A stretch of 64,000 nt of DNA from Citricoccus muralis (GTDB lineage: Bacteria; Actinomycetota; Actinomycetes; Actinomycetales; Micrococcaceae). The position numbers and the translations under genes are program-made. Location: positions 186,001 through 250,000 of the forward strand of contig NZ_CP121252.1 of the NCBI RefSeq assembly GCF_029637705.1, written 5' to 3'. The notes under the pieces are model-generated. The model made no database searches and had not been told where the DNA came from. It saw only the letters and a program-made list of their open reading frames with translations. The stretch's first letter is position 1, and the number at the start of each line of letters is the position of its first letter. Below, in pieces: positions 60,404 through 64,000 of this stretch.

Positions 60404-61495
60404 TTAGCCTCGTGGCTCCGGCAGACGATCCAGCGTCCCTGCAATCACCAGCTCGGTGAATTCATGGGTGCTCAATGGTCCGCCCAGCTCGGAGGTACGC
60501 TGGGCGGGCTGTGCGAGACAACCGCTCAGTGAATCCAGAATCGCCGTGGCGGCGCTCACCAGGGGCTGCCTGCGGTGTCGATGTCCGAGAGCAGACAGCA
60601 TGTGCGCGCAGGAGAACAGCACCGCGCTGGGATTCGCCTGGCCTTGACCAGCAATGGTCGGCGCGGAGCCATGGTGGGTTTGGACCATGACCCGTGAGGA
60701 CCCTTGCAACAATTTGCCGATGACACCAGACGTACCAGACAGACTCGTGGCCAGATCAGTCAGGATGCGGCCGATCGCGTTACTGGTGACCACCACATCA
60801 AGGTCCTGCGGAGCATTGATCAAGACGCCGATGGTGTCCTCTACCCGCAGTTCATTGACCCTGACGGTCGGATAATCCGGCGCTAACTCTTGGACACTTT
60901 CCATAAAAATCCCCTCCGTCAGGGGAAGGAGATCAGTCTGGTGCACCACGGTCAGGGATTGCCGGCGTCGTTCTGCCGCCTCAAAAGCCGTTTGGGCTAT
61001 ACGAGTTGATCCCTCGCGCGTGATCTTGCGGACGGCCATCGCTACTTCAGAGGTCGGCATCATTTCGTTGACGGTGCCTTGGCCTTCATTCATCACGTAG
61101 CCTGGCTCGTTCAGATGGACGATCGCTACGTCGAAAGGCGCGATCTGCGGTGGAGTGATACCGCTCAACGTGCGGACCGGGTACACGGTGGCGTAGAGAT
61201 CCAAACTGCGTTGCAGCATGGCACCCGGAGTCAACGCACCCAATTCGCTGGGCGGATAGTTGCCGAAATCCACCGGACCGAGAATGAGTCCGTCACAACT
61301 CTGAGCGAGAGCAATCATGTCGGGATCAGGCGAGCGGTCACCGAAGTTGATGGAACTAAACCCCAGGGGCATGGACTCGATGTGATGGTCTGCGCCGACA
61401 TGGGTGAGGACGGATGTGAGGAGTTGGCGTGAGGAGGAGGTGACCTCCGGGCCGATGCCGTCGCCTTCGAAGACACCGAATTTCATGTCAGACAC
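60404..61495 (-). CDS. isopropylmalate/isocitrate-dehydrogenase-like protein with altered active site (copy 1)
   Basis: The 363-residue protein keeps the decarboxylating dehydrogenase fold: KFGVFEGDGIGPEV, HHGSAPTIAGQGQANPSA and PLSTHEFTELVI. Key residues differ from isopropylmalate dehydrogenase. The catalytic Lys of V-D-K-A-N-V-L is Gln186 in VHQTDLL. The metal Asp of F-G-D-I-L-S-D is Arg243 in IGRILTD. The Arg of V-R-E-N is His127 in IVHLNE. Ordinary oxidative decarboxylation is therefore unlikely. It lies 4 bases after copy 2 on the same strand, so they probably form one operon and perhaps a heteromer. Confidence 0.8.
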   Translation of the reverse strand: MSDMKFGVFEGDGIGPEVTSSSRQLLTSVLTHVGADHHIESMPLGFSSINFGDRSPDPDMIALAQSCDGLILGPVDFGNYPPSELGALTPGAMLQRSLDLYATVYPVRTLSGITPPQIAPFDVAIVHLNEPGYVMNEGQGTVNEMMPTSEVAMAVRKITREGSTRIAQTAFEAAERRRQSLTVVHQTDLLPLTEGIFMESVQELAPDYPTVRVNELRVEDTIGVLINAPQDLDVVVTSNAIGRILTDLATSLSGTSGVIGKLLQGSSRVMVQTHHGSAPTIAGQGQANPSAVLFSCAHMLSALGHRHRRQPLVSAATAILDSLSGCLAQPAQRTSELGGPLSTHEFTELVIAGTLDRLPEPRG

Positions 61496-61499
61496 CGCT

Positions 61500-62597
61500 C
61501 TATGCCACCGGGGCGGCGCCGAGCCGGGCCAATGCCAGCTCGATCACCAGGTCGGTGTATTCGTGCGTGCTCAGCGGGCCGTGCAGATCGGCGGTGCGCC
61601 ACTCCGGGCGCGCCAATACCTCGGTCAGCGTCTGCTGTACCGTGCTGGCCACGCGGATCAGTCGGTCGCACGCGGCCTGATGCCCCAGGTAGGCCATCAT
61701 GAAACCGGTTGAGGACAGCATCGATGTCGGATTGGCCACGTTCTGTCCGGCCAGTGAGAGAGCCGGGCCGTGGTGTGCTCGTGCCATCACGTGGGAGTAT
61801 CCGGCGCTCAATGAGGCGGAAATTCTGTGTGACCCGGTGACCTGCGCGGCCTGCTGCGAGAGAATCCGGCCAAACAGGCTGGTGGTCACAATGACGTCGA
61901 ACCGGGCCGGGTCGCGTTCAAGCCACGCCGCCATCCGATCGACGGACTCCTCGTGGTATTCCACCTCCGGATAATCAGCAGCCACATCACGCATCGTCTG
62001 CAGAAACAGTCCTTCGGAGACCGGCATCGCATCCGCCTGATGCGCGGCGGTGACGTGCTGGCGCCGGAACCGGGCCGTCTCGAAGGCGCTGCGAGCGAGA
62101 TTCTCGATGCCCTCACGGGTCACCTTGCGCGTGGACAACGCCAGATCGGGGGTCGGCATCATCTCGAAGGGACCCTCCGGTGCGCCGCGATCAGCGAACA
62201 TCCCATCGGTGTTGTCCCGCACCACGAGCAGATCGACCGAGGGACGGAACGGTGAAGTCACCCCTGCGTAAGTGCGCGCCGGGAGAAAACGAGAGTGCAA
62301 GCGCAGCTCGCGGATCAGCTCGCGCTCCGGGTCGAGTCCTCCTAACCCTGGAGCAGGGTAATGGGCCAGATCCAGCGGTCCGAGAATGATGCCGTCGGCT
62401 TCACGTGCCGCGGCCAACGCTTCGGAAGGGAAAGTACTGCCGGTCTCGCACAAGGCAGACCACCCTACCGGCACCGTGACGATCTCATGGGTGATGCCCA
62501 TGAACCTGAACATCTCCTCGGCCAGGCGCCGGGCAGCCTGAGATACTTCCTGCCCGATACCGTCGCCTTCGAAGAGGGCGAGTCTCATCTGTGCCAC
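61500..62597 (-). CDS. isopropylmalate/isocitrate-dehydrogenase-like protein with altered active site (copy 2)
   Basis: The 365-residue paralogue shows RLALFEGDGIGQEV, VVRDNTDGMF (the substrate Arg is retained here), RRQHVTAAHQADAM, SVDRMAAWL, FGRILSQQA and HHGPALSLAGQNVANPTS. Catalytic Lys is Gln187, the first metal Asp is Arg244 and the second is Gln248. The Lys-to-Gln and Asp-to-Arg changes occur in both copies, so they define a subfamily and not random decay. A GTG at 62597 after AGGGG is used; the ATG at 62588 is an alternative. It precedes copy 1 in the operon and is divergent from the HAD gene. Confidence 0.8.
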   Translation of the reverse strand: MAQMRLALFEGDGIGQEVSQAARRLAEEMFRFMGITHEIVTVPVGWSALCETGSTFPSEALAAAREADGIILGPLDLAHYPAPGLGGLDPERELIRELRLHSRFLPARTYAGVTSPFRPSVDLLVVRDNTDGMFADRGAPEGPFEMMPTPDLALSTRKVTREGIENLARSAFETARFRRQHVTAAHQADAMPVSEGLFLQTMRDVAADYPEVEYHEESVDRMAAWLERDPARFDVIVTTSLFGRILSQQAAQVTGSHRISASLSAGYSHVMARAHHGPALSLAGQNVANPTSMLSSTGFMMAYLGHQAACDRLIRVASTVQQTLTEVLARPEWRTADLHGPLSTHEYTDLVIELALARLGAAPVA

Positions 62598-62809
62598 TGC
62601 TGGTCAACCCCTGTTCTGTGCGGTGCCCTTGTCCTACTGTGCTCGCCATTTCCCTCGCAGGAGCGATAGCGCATAGCGTAATAGTGTTAGACGAGATAAG
62701 CTCTGCTTCCTCATGTCCGCTGAGGGTTAACAGGAGGGTGAAGTTCAAGAGGGACGCGCTGTTCATCGCGACTTCACGTCCGGTTTGTCGAACGTGGTTG
62801 ACTGGGACC

Positions 62810-63685
62810 ATGCTGAACGACCCGCAGAAAACGCCGTCCACTCCCGGCCGCGCGAGCGCGCCGTCCCCCTCGACTGTATTGCCCTCCGGCGAACAGCGGA
62901 AGATGGTCTGTCTGGACGTCGATGGCACTCTGGTGGACCACGATGGGCACATGTCTGAGGCCGTGCGCTCGGCGGCACGCGACGTCGTCGCCGCAGGCCA
63001 CCACGTGATGATCGCGACTGGGCGCTCGCTGCAGGCAACGCTGCCCATCATTGAGACCATCCGGCTGCGCAACGGCTTCTCGGTGTGCTGCAACGGCGGC
63101 GTCACTATTCAGCTGACCGATCAGCTCGAGGAGGGGTACGAGGTGATCGACCGTCGCACCTTCGATCCTGCCCCGGTGCTGGAACAGCTACGACACCGGC
63201 TGCCCAGCGCGAAGTACGCGATTGAGGACGACGCCGGAAACTTCCTCTCCACCGAGCGCTTCCAGGACATGAGCTTCGGGGTGCAGGCGCGCGGAGTGTC
63301 CTTCGATGAGCTGCTCAATACCACCGCGGTGCGCCTGGTCGTCTTCTCTACGGATGCCTCCACCGAGTCGTTCTCCGAAGCGGTGGAGGCGATCGGGCTG
63401 CAGGGCGTGACCTACTCGGTGGGATGGAGCGCCTGGCTGGACGTGGCCGCCGCCGGGGTCACGAAAGCCTCCGGGCTGGAGGCGCTGCGCGCCCGGCTGG
63501 GGGTGTCCCTGGACGACACGGTCGCCATCGGGGATGGTTACAACGACGTCGAAATGCTGGCCTGGGCAGGCCGCGGGGTGGCCATGGGCCAGGCGCCGGA
63601 CGACGTCAAGCGCATTGCCGATGAGGTGACGGAGGATGTCTACGACGACGGGGCCGCCCTGGTGCTGCGCTCCTTGCTGCGGTAG
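62810..63685 (+). CDS. Cof-type HAD-superfamily phosphatase
   Basis: From the ATG at 62810 (GGGACC just upstream) the protein has 291 residues with a disordered 30-residue N-terminus. HAD motifs: I in MVCLDVDGTLVDHDG with two catalytic Asp, II in MIATGRSLQA, III Lys in AAAGVTKASGLEAL, and IV in VAIGDGYNDVEMLAWAG. The C2-type cap lies between II and III. Cof-like enzymes dephosphorylate sugar phosphates or cofactors. An open frame to 62591 upstream is not used because it lacks family similarity. Confidence 0.92.
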   Translation: MLNDPQKTPSTPGRASAPSPSTVLPSGEQRKMVCLDVDGTLVDHDGHMSEAVRSAARDVVAAGHHVMIATGRSLQATLPIIETIRLRNGFSVCCNGGVTIQLTDQLEEGYEVIDRRTFDPAPVLEQLRHRLPSAKYAIEDDAGNFLSTERFQDMSFGVQARGVSFDELLNTTAVRLVVFSTDASTESFSEAVEAIGLQGVTYSVGWSAWLDVAAAGVTKASGLEALRARLGVSLDDTVAIGDGYNDVEMLAWAGRGVAMGQAPDDVKRIADEVTEDVYDDGAALVLRSLLR

Positions 63686-63730
63686 TTTGAGGAGCTGTAT
63701 CAACCGCCGCACGGAGAACAGGGGCGCAGC

Positions 63731-64000
63731 ATGACCGGGTTTCAGGTCGATCCCGAGGAGATGAACCGACTGCAGACGGCGCTCGAGGATTCGTCGTCGT
63801 CGTTCCTGGACCGCACCCTGCCGGAGAATCCCGGAATGAACGTGCTCGGCGACCCCGGAGTGGACGCCGCCATGACGACGTTCGTCGCCAACGCCGGAAC
63901 CCACCATCGGCGTTTCGGCAACCGGTTCTCCTACCTGGCATACGAGGTGGGCGAGTTCTCCCAGCACAGCCAAGCCACCGATGAGGAATGGGGCGCCGCC
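63731..64000 (+). CDS. WXG100-like helical protein, N-terminal part (truncated by the window)
   Basis: The ATG at 63731 opens 90 codons to the window edge without a stop. TGFQVDPEEMNRLQTALED is a typical opening of WXG100-superfamily (ESAT-6-like) proteins of type VII secretion, and the rest is helical (AAMTTFVANAGTHHRRFGNRF). W-x-G itself is not seen. It may be an ESX substrate or the N-terminus of a longer effector, but the rest is outside the window. Confidence 0.5.
   Translation, partial: MTGFQVDPEEMNRLQTALEDSSSSFLDRTLPENPGMNVLGDPGVDAAMTTFVANAGTHHRRFGNRFSYLAYEVGEFSQHSQATDEEWGAA

Noticed and set aside
1-64000. CRISPR arrays, tRNA or rRNA genes
   Set aside because: No regularly spaced direct repeats and no tRNA or rRNA signature sequences were noticed on either strand, including around serS and the insertion sequences.

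Overview
The window is GC-rich, densely coded chromosomal DNA of a Gram-positive actinomycete. The serS / prephenate dehydratase / diacylglycerol kinase / HAD neighbourhood, many GTG and TTG starts with strong Shine-Dalgarno sequences, a LAXTG-type sorting signal and a WecC/Ugd surface-polymer locus suggest the Micrococcales, probably Micrococcaceae. That placement is inference from gene content, not a database match. I saw no rRNA, tRNA or CRISPR array.

Layout. (1) 1-3318: a HAD-family C-terminus, a glycerophosphodiester phosphodiesterase, an OGG-fold protein, a truncated antitoxin and an LCP-family ligase. (2) 3388-18965: a surface-glycopolymer cluster with three dual-domain glycosyltransferases, a 1359-residue glycosyltransferase, UDP-ManNAc dehydrogenase and two small coiled-coil proteins, each translationally coupled to a large glycosyltransferase. 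The last transferase carries a fused alpha/beta hydrolase whose stand-alone relative lies at 33289. (3) 18966-31014: a decaying block. An IS1634-type element, itself split by an apparently intact IS21-type element, sits in a duplicate Mur-ligase-like gene. The neighbouring ATP-grasp, Mur-ligase-like, S11 carboxypeptidase-like and asparagine-synthase-like genes each carry in-frame stops or frameshifts. (4) 31030-37640: UTP-glucose-1-phosphate uridylyltransferase, UDP-glucose dehydrogenase, the stand-alone hydrolase, and a four-gene operon of polysaccharide ABC exporter, P-loop GTPase and a small partner. (5) 37739-49418: aldehyde dehydrogenase, a two-component system with a DUF4097-like envelope protein, a small secreted protein, a wall-anchored LamG metallophosphoesterase, a toxin-antitoxin pair and phosphoglucomutase. 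(6) 49454-64000: an acyl-CoA dehydrogenase-like gene coupled to a PIG-L/methyltransferase/GT2 fusion, amidase, rhodanese, pheA, diacylglycerol kinase, hsp20 with a divergent MerR regulator, serS, two tandem isopropylmalate-dehydrogenase-like genes lacking catalytic residues, a HAD phosphatase and the start of a WXG100-like gene.

How it fits together. Pgm, GalU and Ugd supply glucose-1-P, UDP-glucose and UDP-glucuronate; WecC supplies UDP-ManNAcA. The large glycosyltransferases probably build a teichuronic-acid-like or related polymer, the TagGH-like transporter exports it, and the LCP protein attaches it to peptidoglycan. The broken genes look like a lost decoration module: an ATP-grasp plus Mur-ligase pair resembling a split cyanophycin synthetase, an asparagine-synthase-like enzyme and a penicillin-binding hydrolase.
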